DNA of 64,000 nucleotides from Powellomyces hirtus (taxonomy: Eukaryota > Chytridiomycota > Chytridiomycetes > Spizellomycetales > Powellomycetaceae): NCBI GenBank assembly GCA_025526995.1, contig JAHLKG010000033.1, positions 62,001 through 126,000 on the forward strand. The letters are read 5' to 3'. Below, piece by piece: positions 49,818 through 60,496 of this stretch. Numbering within the stretch: the stretch's first letter is position 1; every line of letters starts with the position of its first letter. The notes under the pieces were generated by a model. It was not told where the DNA came from. It did not search any database and saw only the letters and a list, made by a program, of their open reading frames with translations. Position numbers and translations under genes: made by a program.

Positions 49818-50545
49818 ATGTCACCACATTCTACTCTAAAAGCCATAATCGTCCCCGGGAACGGCTGCGACGACATCCGCGATGCATGCTTCTACGAGTC
49901 GCTTGCAAAAGATCTCCAGTCAACGTTTCCAGGCGGCGTTACCCTGCGGGACTTTCCCGACCCTTACGTCGCGCGCGAGGGCATATGGATACCGTTTATT
50001 CTGAATGAGTTAGGATGCAATGAGGATACGGTCATTATTGGGCATTCGAGTGGGGCGAGTGCTGCCATGCGGTGTGTGGAGGATGATGGTTTTGTATGGG
50101 GAAAGTTCGAGCGTCGAAAGTCTTATTCCCTTCATCATTGATGCAGATTGATTGAGAAGAACAAAGTCTTTGGGGTAGTGCTGATATCGGCAGCATTGAC
50201 AGACCAAGGAATTGAAAACGAGGTAAATAACACACAGTCTTTAGCCTTTTTACGGTTAGCCTGCAATTCACGGCAATCTCTGCTGTGCAGCGACTGTCCG
50301 GATACTACTCCCGGCCATGGGAATGGACGGCCATGAAGCAAAACACGCAATTCATCTTACAGTTCGCATCCGAGGATGACCACCTCGTTTCAATTGTGGA
50401 ACAGCGGGAGGTGGCCAGACAATTGAACGGCGAGAGGTCCGAGTATGTGGAATACATTGATCAGGGGCATTTCATCACGGACGAAGTGCCCCAGGTTGCC
50501 CAGCAGATCAAGCAGACGATACAAAAGGTCATCTCTGGTTTGTAG
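49818..50545 (+). CDS. RBBP9-like serine hydrolase
   Basis: Three exons, 49818-50071, 50147-50222 and 50291-50545, about 194 aa, close to the ~186 aa of animal RBBP9. It starts with the family block KAIIVPGNGCDD. The nucleophile elbow IIGHSSGASAAMR carries the catalytic serine. VFGVVLISAA and a GYYSRPWEW block follow, then the acid residue in ASEDDHLV and the catalytic histidine in DQGHF. RBBP9 proteins are small alpha/beta hydrolases; the animal enzyme is a serine hydrolase with aminopeptidase activity, but the fungal substrate is unknown. Cytosolic by inference, with no signal peptide. The catalytic triad is complete. Confidence 0.9.
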
Positions 50546-53530
50546 ACTGCACCACTTGGTCTTGTCGTGAACTCATAATGACACTGGAGACAAAACCGAT
50601 ATGTATAAACCGAGCTCCCTTCCACACCGCAAACCCCGCGACCTGCTTTCCAGCCTTTACTGTCTGTACCGTAACCGCACGTTTCTTTAACACGTATCTG
50701 ATCTGGTATTTCAGAATGAATGTATGAAAGATGACGAATGATAAATATCGGCACAAGGTGTCCCGTTGCGACACCATCAACGTCACACACCAGATTGATT
50801 TGGTGCTGACGGGGAGCAGGGTATTGCCATCTAACAGCATCAAGTCAATGGCGGTGAGCTGATCCAATTCCATGTCGAAGCAGTGGCCGGGCGAAGCATC
50901 TTGGCAAAGATGAGAATTTCCCTGCTCCACATCCGGGCCGTGACCCGTGTCGCAACCATCAGAGGGGAACGAGGGCAGGGCGGTGGCCCTGCGGCTCCGC
51001 ACACTGCCCGTCGAGGGATAGGTGGAGGACATCATGTCACCCTGGTGGGTGAGCTTGATAATGTAGTCTCAACACGGACGCCCAGGCGCTAAATTGGTGA
51101 GACGGCTACACCATTCACTCTCCATAAAGAGAACGGGAACGCACTCTTCGTCGAGAAATCCTATCAAACAAGTGTGTGCCCGGTTCCACAGACTACAACA
51201 GCTTACTCAACGCTACCGACAGGTACATCAGAAGAGGATTCAGAGACGGGCCCGTGCCCGTCGTGCTGGGCTGGAACGTGCGCCGTGACCCGATGGGCAG
51301 GATACTGAGCCACCCGGGCACCAACCTGCCTCGTTTCCCTCTGATAGCCCCCTGCCCGTGAACCCGTAGCGGAAGTAGTGGGATTCAAAAGCGTAGCGAA
51401 ATCATGGGATTTGTTGCGAATGTAAATCGTGTGGCGCCATTTCCTCAAGATGACCGAGATGATGATCAAGCGGTACGTGGTGCCGTCGTATTCACCGTCA
51501 ACAAACAGACTTTGTTAAATCGTAGTTCCCGCAACTTTGAACCCTCTTCTGACGTACTTGTCGATGGCCTTGGTAATTGACAACGAATTTGATGAGTTTA
51601 GCTTTTGTAGTTTTTCTCGACCAAGAGTGCGTTCCTGGGCCCTTAGGAGCAACACCTCATGCTGTATTTCTACTGTTGCCGATAAAATCGATTACAACCG
51701 GATCCGCACCGGTGGAACCCGTCTTACGACGGGCATCCGGTTGGTATTTCATGTGAGGCATAACATAAGCTCCTATTGTCGCTTGACTTAACCTCCCTAG
51801 GCCATGACCCTGGCCGTAAACGGCGTGGCCGTGCCGCTGATTCGCAAGTCCGAACTCTGCGGATGCCAATTGTGACCTGAAGACCGATGATTCAGGGTCG
51901 CCGTCGAGAACAAGACGCGGAACGGCAAGCTGCGCCGGATACCCTTGCATGAGTGTATCGAAACCCTGGGTCCCCGCTTCAGCGCAGGCTCGCATGCTGC
52001 CGCTGAACGACGCCGAGGCGCAAGGCACGCGCCGACCGAGAGATTGACGAAGATCCCACAGGGCCTTTCAGCCCTCGGGGTTAGCCCTACGATTAGAGCA
52101 GGCGTCGACTCGAGTCAGTTCGGCGGGACTCGGAGACATGATGTTTGACGACGCCGGCTCAGGGATGGAGAGGCGGGGGTGCAGGCGATGTGCCGATGTA
52201 CCACTGTAGGAGCTGTACTTTGCCCATCGTATCGTCGTCCAGTCGTCCTCCACGATGCCGAAAGTGTCCCCCGTGTTGGTTCCGGTCCTTTCAGTCAGCA
52301 TGCGCACGAGAAGATTCGATTTCCAAAGATCCTCCAGTTGCAGTGACCCGTAAACGAGCCGCATGCGGTCGAAAATCAATGAGCATTGTTTTGCAAGCGA
52401 AGATTTTTGACGGTCCCGTCGGTGGTGACGATGGTGGCAGCAAAGGACAGGTACGAAGGTACGAATGGGCGCAATTCATGTAGGCCTAGACCGGGAGGCG
52501 GTTTCGATGATGGCTCTGCAATTATCGGACGAAACAGTCGAACCGTGACGGGCTGGATTGTGATCGTGGTTTTCTGGGCGCGGTTGACATGGATGCGAGA
52601 AGCGGGTTGGGTTCTTGGGTGGGAAGCCATCTTGTCACGCTGCATACCTTCCAACGCGGCTGTCGATCCGGTAACAGAGTCGGTCGGCAACGGGAGTGAT
52701 GAAGGGGAAGGAGATGTTCATGTCCAGGAGGAACGTTGCCCGAGCCGAGCGTCGAGGCACATGGTTTCACCGGCCAGCTCACCATCTCGGTGATACCATT
52801 GTGGAGATGCTGCCGCTCGTTTCTTGTCCCATTGATGCAGACATAGCTCAAGGAGTTGCCTAGCGTGCAGCGTACAAGGAGTTGAACTCTCCTGACCAAT
52901 GGATGTGGATGGATGGTGGCTGGACGGATGGCACATGCAGATGTTAAGATGGCGAAATTGCAAGACGGCGACGCGAGAAATAAATGGTAGTTAGTGAAAG
53001 ATTCGTTGAGGGGGATTGTTATGAAACAACGGATTTTACCGTGGTGGCTCGGGATCAGACTCGGGAACTGATGAAGTTTTCCCGCTTGCCGCCCCAGGTA
53101 GGCTGTGTGCTGACCGCATGACCGCATGACCTTTGGCCGGGACTTTGCCCAAAAGCAAGCAAGGTGTAGGCGACTGTGGCACCCTCGCGGGACCTCGCTA
53201 CGAAACAGCCGGTGGGCGAATATGCGCTGAGCAGCACGGTCTGGGTGGGGAGTGACGCACCTGGTGATCGTCTCGAGGAGTTGGACTTGCAGCGGGTCAG
53301 AGAAGCTCAGGCGATTGCGAACCTGGCGGCATGCGCAAGGGAAGATGAGCGCAACGTCAAGAGTTTGGAGACGGCGCTCGACGCACTGACCACCCGTCAA
53401 TACACGAACGTGACCCAGGTCGCAGGCAATAACTGTGCCGCAGGTAATAGGTTGGTCAAGATGACGGAGCAAACAACAGGCATTTGGTCTATGACAGAAC
53501 CGGTTGGCTGACAACGAGGCCACACGTTAC
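50546..53530 (-). other. Coding-like patches, possible unrecognised or decayed gene
   Basis: Several minus-strand stretches read like natural protein but do not join into a model I trust: 52690-52376 (THVN-type basic start, then VPSYLSFAATIVTTDGTVK), 52379-52068 (LVYGSLQLEDLWKSNLLVRM, GDTFGIVEDDWTTI), 52028-51657 (GFDTLMQGYPAQLAVPRLVL), about 51520-51203 (DGEYDGTTYRLIIISVILRK) and 51035-50529 (LTAIDLMLLDGNTLLPVSTK). The first two overlap in different frames, which suggests a frameshift or an unseen intron. Some plus-strand frames in the same area (for example 51176-51361) also look natural, so even the strand is uncertain. No family recognised. Confidence 0.25.
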
Positions 53531-53600
53531 GGTAGGTGAATGGGTGTGGAGTTGCCGCATCCACCTCTAAAAGGACGGTGTGAGCGTAGCCCAACACATG

Positions 53601-54192
53601 TCACCCAGCGTTTAAGGTCATGGTCAGAGTCATCATCATTGCTGTGAAACAGGTATCGGGTCGGATCCATGGCGCCAGCAAGAAAGGTGTCCACAGAGAG
53701 TGCTCCGTTCCCGCGAGTTGCGCAGATTCCTCCCATTCATCTTTTCTTTCCGCTTCGTATTCGGATGACGTGATGTAAGTGTTGATCTCGCTTGCATCTT
53801 CGTCCACGTCGGCAGTCCCATAAACCAGTTTTTTGAACATCTCACTACTGGTTCGATACTCTTCATTGCCTCGGAGTAAGATCTTGACAAGATCTGCGCA
53901 GTTCTTCACGGCGGCAATATAAAGGGGATGTTTGTCCAACAACGATTTCCTTTGCGGTCTAACGATTCAATAAGAAACTTGGTAAAAGGAGCAGACCCAC
54001 GTCTACAACTTTCATGATGTAGTTGTGGCATGTTCTTCGTAAAGTGGGAAATCCTTGCATATCTCGAATCAGTGGCTCATCTTCGACACGAAGGCGACAG
54101 GGAAAGCGAGGATAATATTCGATCAAGGTGCATCCAACCAATCCCGACCTGATGCCGCCGTCACTTAGACACGTCGAAAGCCCTTGAACCAT
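53601..54192 (-). pseudogene. Ankyrin-repeat gene remnant
   Basis: Two minus-strand frames, 54192-53959 and 53942-53601. The second contains one recognisable ankyrin unit (KHPLYIAAVKNCADLVKILL) followed by an acidic region. The first ends LLLLPSFL in a frame that would need a shift to join the second, and I found no clean intron between them. No start codon context or further repeats are visible. Most likely a fragment of a decayed ankyrin gene, or exons of a gene I could not assemble. Confidence 0.3.
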
Positions 54193-55049
54193 AAGACGGC
54201 CGAGTCAGGCTCGTTTCAAGTTGTCCTACTGGTGAAGGTACTGTGTGTGAAACAAGCGACAGGTACTCCACAGCGCAGGCGGGAGTCCAAAAGCGAATCA
54301 GCCGCCACACGTCGAACCATCCTTCCTTTACGTATTGATCGGTAGTGGTCGATCCAGCGCACGGCTGGTCATCTCACCGCATTCGGCAGGACGATCCGGT
54401 GTTCAAAGAACTGGCATTTCAACAGGATGCTGGCGACAATCCTGGAGTGGGCCTCTCCTACTTGTACACGCACGGAATTGCGCAGGTGAGCTTCAGACTT
54501 TTCCAGGGGTTACACACAATACATGTCGGCAAGAAAAACAAATGGATTCGCCGAGAGAGAGAGGCCCATCTGGTGTCAAAGTGCATTGCGCAAGGCCCTC
54601 TGGCCGCTTCAGCCAACAATCCACACGCGTTCGCACCCATTCTTCCTCGGCCGTCGCTCCTCAGTACTCCCCGTTAACATCGTTGGGTTCAACGCCAGGC
54701 GACCATCATGCGACATGACTGAGATATGGAGCACCGGAATGCGAGTCGGAGGCGGTTCTAACTCAGTTGGCCTCACTTGCATGTCGTAAATCTCAACCAA
54801 CTCGTTTGGGTCGGACTGACTCGTATGCAAATACTGTGAAGGTACACGAAATCAAGCATCATGACATGTGTCAGTGACTCACATTGTGAAAAAGCCACGC
54901 GCGTGTGAATTCTTATTTCTCACCTCTACTCTCCCCGAACTCACACTCCTTCCCCCGGTTTGATTTTTCGCTATACATAAATCATCTGCCAAAAGACTCC
55001 CGTATTTTCATATACATATCTATCCTTCTCTCTTCTTCCCATACCAACC
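54193..55049. promoter_or_regulatory. Upstream region of the NTF2-like gene
   Basis: About 860 bp with no supported gene; C- and T-rich in the last 120 bp before the start codon, as in other leaders of this window. Confidence 0.4.
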
Positions 55050-56330
55050 ATGCAAGACGTTGAACGCGACTTGAGGCGGATCATACACGGAATGGTGAGT
55101 CTTGTGAAGAACCCCAACCCACAGCTTGTTTGTTGACTGGCAAGGGGCAACCTTTTGCTGATCTTTCCTTATGTTCGTTGTCTGTACTCGCCAGGTCACA
55201 ACCGACCTTGCCCTCGCCCGAAGGACCTTGGACGTACGTACCTAGGGCTTGCTCTTGTGACGCAGATGGATGTTCACACGCCCCCTTTCGCGTCCCGTAG
55301 ACTTATTATACAGACGATGTGGTTCTCGTTCATCCATACCTCGTCGCCAACGGCAAGGAAGAGATGTTTGAAGTGTTCCAAATGTAGGAGCAAAAGACAT
55401 GCCTTTACCATCAATCCTATGGACACCCAGTGTGCTGATTCACTTTTCTTTTGAACCTTTCTCAGGTGGACAGGATCCCAGACCATCCTCACACCCGAAA
55501 TCTTCAACACCACCTACAATGAAGAAACAAAGACGGGCATCGTGGAGTTTGCCCAAAACTTTTACCCCAAAGCCTTAGGTGGCATCGTCCCTTTAAAAGG
55601 TAGGTCTCGACATAGAAAACAAAAACGTGGGGTGCGCACTAGGCTGACTGCATGTTACTTCTTTTACTAGTGCGCCTCATGTCAGTTGTAAAGTGGAGAG
55701 AAACGCCCGAGGGTCTGAAGATCTACCACCATCGCGGTAAGTAAGACACGTCCCCTCCAGAATTCCCAAATCCATGCGCTTTCGGTCTCTCTCTTTCCTC
55801 GATTCTTACTGAGATGCAATCTCTTTGTCGCACAGATATCCACATTCCGACGAGCTTTATCGAGTACACACCGCTGCTGGGTCCTTTCTACGACACTACG
55901 TACAGGCGCATTGCGCATAAGGTCTTGACCAAGAGCTACCAGATCGCGGACAGGGTCGGCATCTGGTCCATCGCCCCTGCGTGAGTGCCCTTTTCCGTCA
56001 CGTTTAGCTCTGGAATTCGAAGAGAACGCAAAGTGCTGAAACCCTATCACATTTCTTTGCCTCATATAGGCTCGTGAGCACGGCCGCGACAGCTCTTTCG
56101 TACGTTGGTATCAAGTTGAGTCTCCCCGCGCCCCGCACCAGCGTGATGGAACAGATCGAGGTGGGTGCTTCTCTTTTTCCTGATGCGTTTAAACGCACCC
56201 CAACTATCTCCCCTTATCTCTATAACTCACTCGTCATCCCCAGCAAGCTCAACACCTCGCGGAACCCGTCCCTGCCAAACCCGAACCCGCCCCCGCCAGA
56301 GTCTTGCGCGTTACCCCATCGACCGCTTAG
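55050..56330 (+). CDS. NTF2/SnoaL-like (SigF-like) conserved protein
   Basis: Eight short exons: 55050-55094, 55195-55233, 55301-55383, 55466-55599, 55671-55736, 55836-55980, 56070-56160 and 56244-56330; the frame closes to about 229 aa. The order of segments matches the fungal SigF-like NTF2 family: an N-terminal helix (MQDVERDLRRIIHGM), the NTF2 cone opening TYYTDDVVLVHPYLVANGKE, a central strand region (FNTTYNEETKTGIVEFAQNF), KWRETPEGLKIYHHRDIHIP, FIEYTPLLGPFYDTTYRRIA, and a hydrophobic stretch ALVSTAATALSYVG that may contact a membrane. The tail is A- and P-rich. Function in this family is unknown. The splice phases are consistent at all seven junctions. Confidence 0.75.
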
Positions 56331-57401
56331 ATAGTCATTTGCTATCCGTACCCGTCCGGAGATATCTATTGTTTTTATTGACTGCGTGATTGTAGCATAT
56401 GTACATGGGTTGGTATGCAATGAAATAATTCTCATAACATAGGCGGTAGGAAATGTCTCTACCAGTTAATCAGAACTTTCCGGTCTTAACCACCTAACCA
56501 GGTTGGAATCAATTGTCGCCACGTTTTGCTTACAAACGACCCGGACGCATCAAATACTTTTTATCACGCAAAGGGCCAGCGTAAAGCACCTTCTGTTCTC
56601 TCCTCATGTCAATAATGCACAACCACTTTGCTGCAACCCCTGTGAGCTCAGTTGTTACCTGTGACGTAGGGAGCAAAATAGATCCTTCAGTTGTTACCTA
56701 TAGCGTTTATGCAGGACATTAATCTCCTATCCTATCTGTTAGGAAACGACGAACTCTTTCAAAGGCTCCTTCTCTTTCAAGAATGAGAATCTGCGTGAGA
56801 CACGTTTAGAAGCAGATGTATCTCTTCGTCTAGAGCGCATATCGCACGCTATTGCTAGGATCTATTTCGTTGACAACACCAATGCTGACATTGCCATTCC
56901 GCCCGGCTTTGTTGTTCACGACCTCACCCACAATACTCCGGTTACTCCGTTCGGTGGCACTCAGCAGTTTGTCCTCGCATGGACAGATAGTTATAAACTC
57001 ACTCATAATGGAGTTGACATCTTATCCCTTGATACTCAACGGCAGTGGGCTCTACGTGGGCATCCAACTAGACAAGTTGTTGAGCTGTCGATTTGAAAAG
57101 ACTGGAAAATCTAATCGATCCTGTTATCCTGCAGACATGTGCTGACCATTGAGCTGTAGATGCGTTGACTCCTCTGTAAAATAAACCTGCTGCTCATCAG
57201 CAAACTGTTTTCGAGTGATGTTTGCCCGTTTCAGGTAATCAAAGACCGGTCTGGGCTTGATTTTATCCAGAAATGCAGCTGCTTGTTGGTTTGTCATCCG
57301 TGGGTTCGTTTTGAAGTGATCGTGATGCACCTCCCATGTTTGCACACACCACGGGGAAGCCGCAGCAACGTTGATCGCTCTACTTTCCACATCGTTGCTC
57401 C
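56331..57401. other. Intergenic region with two unassigned open frames
   Basis: About 1.1 kb. It contains a plus-strand frame of 117 codons (56743-57096) with no methionine start and a minus-strand frame (57408-57124). Both read like natural protein but match nothing I recognise. Confidence 0.35.
56743..57096 (+). other. Open frame of 117 codons without a start methionine
   Basis: Bounded by TAG at 56740 and TGA at 57094. Composition is protein-like: an amphipathic segment LRETRLEADVSLRLERISHA, then ARIYFVDNTNADIAIPPGFV and FGGTQQFVLAWTDSYKLTHN. It could be an exon or a relic of a mobile element. No family recognised. Confidence 0.25.
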
Positions 57402-57408
57402 TCAACAT
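57124..57408 (-). other. Unassigned 94-codon open frame
   Basis: Directly follows the polymerase iota stop codon in another frame. Helix-rich composition (MTNQQAAAFLDKIKPRPVF, YLKRANITRKQFADEQQVYF). It could be a separate small gene, a 3' exon of the polymerase gene or a relic. Nothing decisive is visible. Confidence 0.25.
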
Positions 57409-59751
57409 CCATGCTGCTCAACAGTCCAAACATGCAACACGGCCTGACACCGCGGACACGCGAACGCGTCATCGTCTGCAGTGTCTTTGGCAGTTATTCC
57501 TTGTCCTCTTCCTCCTCCATGCGCTCCACTCTCTCTTTTCGCCACTGCTAACGCCGGAATTGGTTGTGTGGCTGAGGGTTGCACCATGCGTTGATGCTGT
57601 TGTTGGTGTTGCTGGTTTTTTCCCCATAGACGGAGAAGCGGATTTTGTTGTTCAGTTGGTGGCGTTGACTTGTTCTTTTTGGCGGGTGGTGGTGGTAGTG
57701 GTGGTGATGGTAATTTTGACAACGACGACGGCGGGCGTTTCCGCGTCGCTGCCCGGTCTCGGTAGTCGCGAAGGACTTCCTCGCGAATATCGGGCGGGAG
57801 CTGGGCGAGGACGGTGCGGTCCAGCATCTCTGCCTGTTCCCCACCATTATGACCCTCGGCGTGGTCGATGAGCGGGGAATTCGGGCCAGCGGCGGTATCG
57901 CCACTTGTGTTCTCACTAAAGAACGCCCGAATATTCTTCTCTACACGTCCCTTCACAAACCCCGTTGCCGCCACATTCAGCAACGTGCAATCAAAGGGTT
58001 CATCAACCGGCACCAATTTCCGAAACAGGGGCAACAAGGTCGTCTCCGTCAAGCACTTTGCCCGTTTATCCACGTCCATGCTCGCGTCCCAGATGTCCAC
58101 CGGCAAGGGCGCCGACCTCGTTTCCCGATCATCCATCCACGCTCTCACATGCCGGGTCGGTATATTCAGTTGCCTAAGCCGCGTTGTCAGCCTAACCGTT
58201 TTCGCATGGCGTCGCCAAGTGTTTGTTTGCAGATCGTGTTCTTCTTCCTGAAGGCGGGTGATGAAGAGGGTGGCGAGGGCATGCAGCCGGTGGGCGAGTT
58301 CCGTGGGGGACGTGCAGTGCGGGAACGAGTCTTCGACGCTGATTTGTTGGGGCGCGGTTGAGGCGAGCACGGCTGAGGTGTCGTGCCCATTAAGTAGAGC
58401 GGACAGGTGGGTGCCGAGTTTGGGCGGGAAGAGGGTGGTGAGACGGGAGAGAGGGATGAGGGTGCGGGCGTGGGCGACGGTGAGGGGTGATGGTTTGTAA
58501 GGCCCGTCTGAGGCATCAGCAGAAACGGCCACGCCACCACCCAATGACCCAAACCTCTTGATCTCCTCCTCCTCAGTCGCTTCCCTCTGTTCCCTCTCGA
58601 CACGCTCAACCTCAGCCTGTAGTGTCTTCCGGACCATACTCCCGACCCCGGGCAACGCTCTCAATGCCGCATTATCAAAAAACTTGGCCGCGTCCACACC
58701 CGCGATCAACAGTGTTTGCGCGTTGGGTTTGCGGACACTGGCGGCGAGCTTGGCAAAGAGTTTGTTGTGTGCGATCCCGGCTGAGGTCGTGTAGCCCAAC
58801 GCGGCGCAGATGTGGGAGCGGAGGAATGAGGCGAGGTGCGTGCTTATGCGGAGGTATTTTGATTGTTGAGATGGTGTTTCGGAGTCGAAAGAGCCAATTT
58901 GGTGACTCCCGGCCGCGCATTGGTCACGTAGGTATGTGAAAGATGCACCGTTGCCTAACGCGACCACGATTTTGTTGTTGTTGACGTCGTCATTATCAGA
59001 AAGTGTGGCCAGATGTCTCCGTATCAGCTCAGTGCAGTCAATAAACAGCTCGTCCATCCCAAGCTTCTCGACTGGGACCGTCCATCCTGCCTTGTCACTA
59101 TCCATGTCATCGTCGATTCCGCCTCGCCCGCCGTTGAGGACTTTGCGAACGAGGTCAAATATTAGGCGGGATGCACGGCGGTAGCGCGTGATGTCTGCGA
59201 AATGAAAGGGGAAGCGGGGTTTCAATGATTGGGATTCTCGAGTTCGAGGAAAGCGGATGATCTGATGTGGGATGTTTGGGCTACCCACCAGAACCGTCGA
59301 TGATCACCAAATTTGGGCTGTACACAAGTAATAATAGTGAGCAGAAAGGACAGTAAAAAGCAAGCACCGAAAATCGGAAACCGGCCGCAATACGCCAACC
59401 ACTCCCCTCCTCTCTCTCCATCCTTCCAAATCCACCTTCCCAATCCACCTACCACCGCTTTATCGCCTCCGTCAACAACTCCAACTTCCCGACGCCAAAC
59501 GACCGCGCGACATAGTTCGACGTGACCACAATGTGTTTTTGCTGGATGGCCACTGGTTTGTCCTTGAGCGCCGGATCACGGACTTCTTCCGTTTGTGCAT
59601 AGACTGTAGGGCCCCACAACACAACATCAGCACCCGGATCTCAATTTGAAAGCGGGACGCTCATGCCCGTAGAGATAGAGATTTACTTACAGTAGTCTAT
59701 GTCGAGCTGTATGATAGCACGGGGACTATCGGGGAGAGTGTCAAGCGACAT
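57402..59751 (-). CDS. POLI: DNA polymerase iota-like Y-family translesion polymerase
   Basis: Four exons, 59751-59691, 59603-59453, 59317-59289 and 59194-57402, about 677 aa. The catalytic palm is complete: IIQLDIDYFYAQTEEVRDPA (metal-binding D17 and neighbouring D19), the VVTSNYVARSFGV block, CPNLVIIDGSDITRYRRAS, and the second acidic pair D128-E129 in GMDELFIDCTELI. The little-finger entry shows YTTSAGIAHNKLFAKLAASV, followed by the helix-hairpin-helix LPGVGSMVRKTL. The spacing and the SNYVAR/RYRRAS blocks point to iota rather than eta or kappa, though eta cannot be formally excluded. The C terminus ends in a small zinc-binding motif (CPRCQAVLHVWTVEQHGC), which resembles a ubiquitin-binding UBZ finger, after a proline/glutamine-rich linker with an LPPDIREEVLRDY helix that may be a UBM. 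It acts in nuclear lesion bypass. Confidence 0.88.
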
Positions 59752-60496
59752 TATTGTTGTGTGAATCCCTCATTGTTCGTTGCGTGCATGTAAAGACCAT
59801 TACTGCCTGCGACGGACGAGAAGTGCTTTTCCCACTCCAATAACTACCAGGTTCTCGGAAATATCACACAAAGTCACACGGACAGAGCCGAAAGACTGGG
59901 AAGTGAAAGAGCAGAAGGGATGGATACTTTTAGCGCTAAAATTCACACAAACTTCCAAAAAAAAACGGAGTGTGAGATGGATAGCTTGAAGGAAAAATAT
60001 GTTACGAATAGATATTATATCTCGTGAGTCGCTTTTATTGTAAGCGTTCTTCCTAACTATCGAAGGCGGATGCTATATCGATATTCTCGTAACTTCTTCT
60101 TGTTCGTTCCTTGGGAAGAGCAAGTTTTTTCGTCCAGTTTTGGCTCCAAGACTCGATCTGTAGAGCCACATCACATTTGAGAAAAAGAAAGGACGTCCCA
60201 GCGGCGGGTTCTGACGGCGCACAAATTTTTGACCTTGTCCGTGGAATCTGAATCTACAAAATAGCCTGTAGCAGTAGCGGCAACGGCTTCCATTGATCCC
60301 CTGAGACATACAGTACGATTTGCATTACAACGTACTACAGTTATCTTTGATTTGGAAAGTCAAAGACTAAAGCGCGGACAAGAAAGAAAGAGGATTTGTG
60401 CTTGCGGTGCTCCCTTTTTACCTAGCCATTACCCCCGAGATCTACAGTGTTCCAACGGGCTTTCAAATTGCTTGCTTGAAATACACACGCAAGCGT
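59752..60496. promoter_or_regulatory. Divergent intergenic region, POLI / three-module protein gene
   Basis: About 745 bp between two divergent start codons; AT-rich, no gene seen. It presumably contains both promoters. Confidence 0.4.

Noticed and set aside
51176..51361. Plus-strand 61-codon frame with natural composition
   Set aside because: Cannot be joined to other plus-strand exons without 24-nt introns, and the minus strand is equally open; reported only as part of the unassigned patch.
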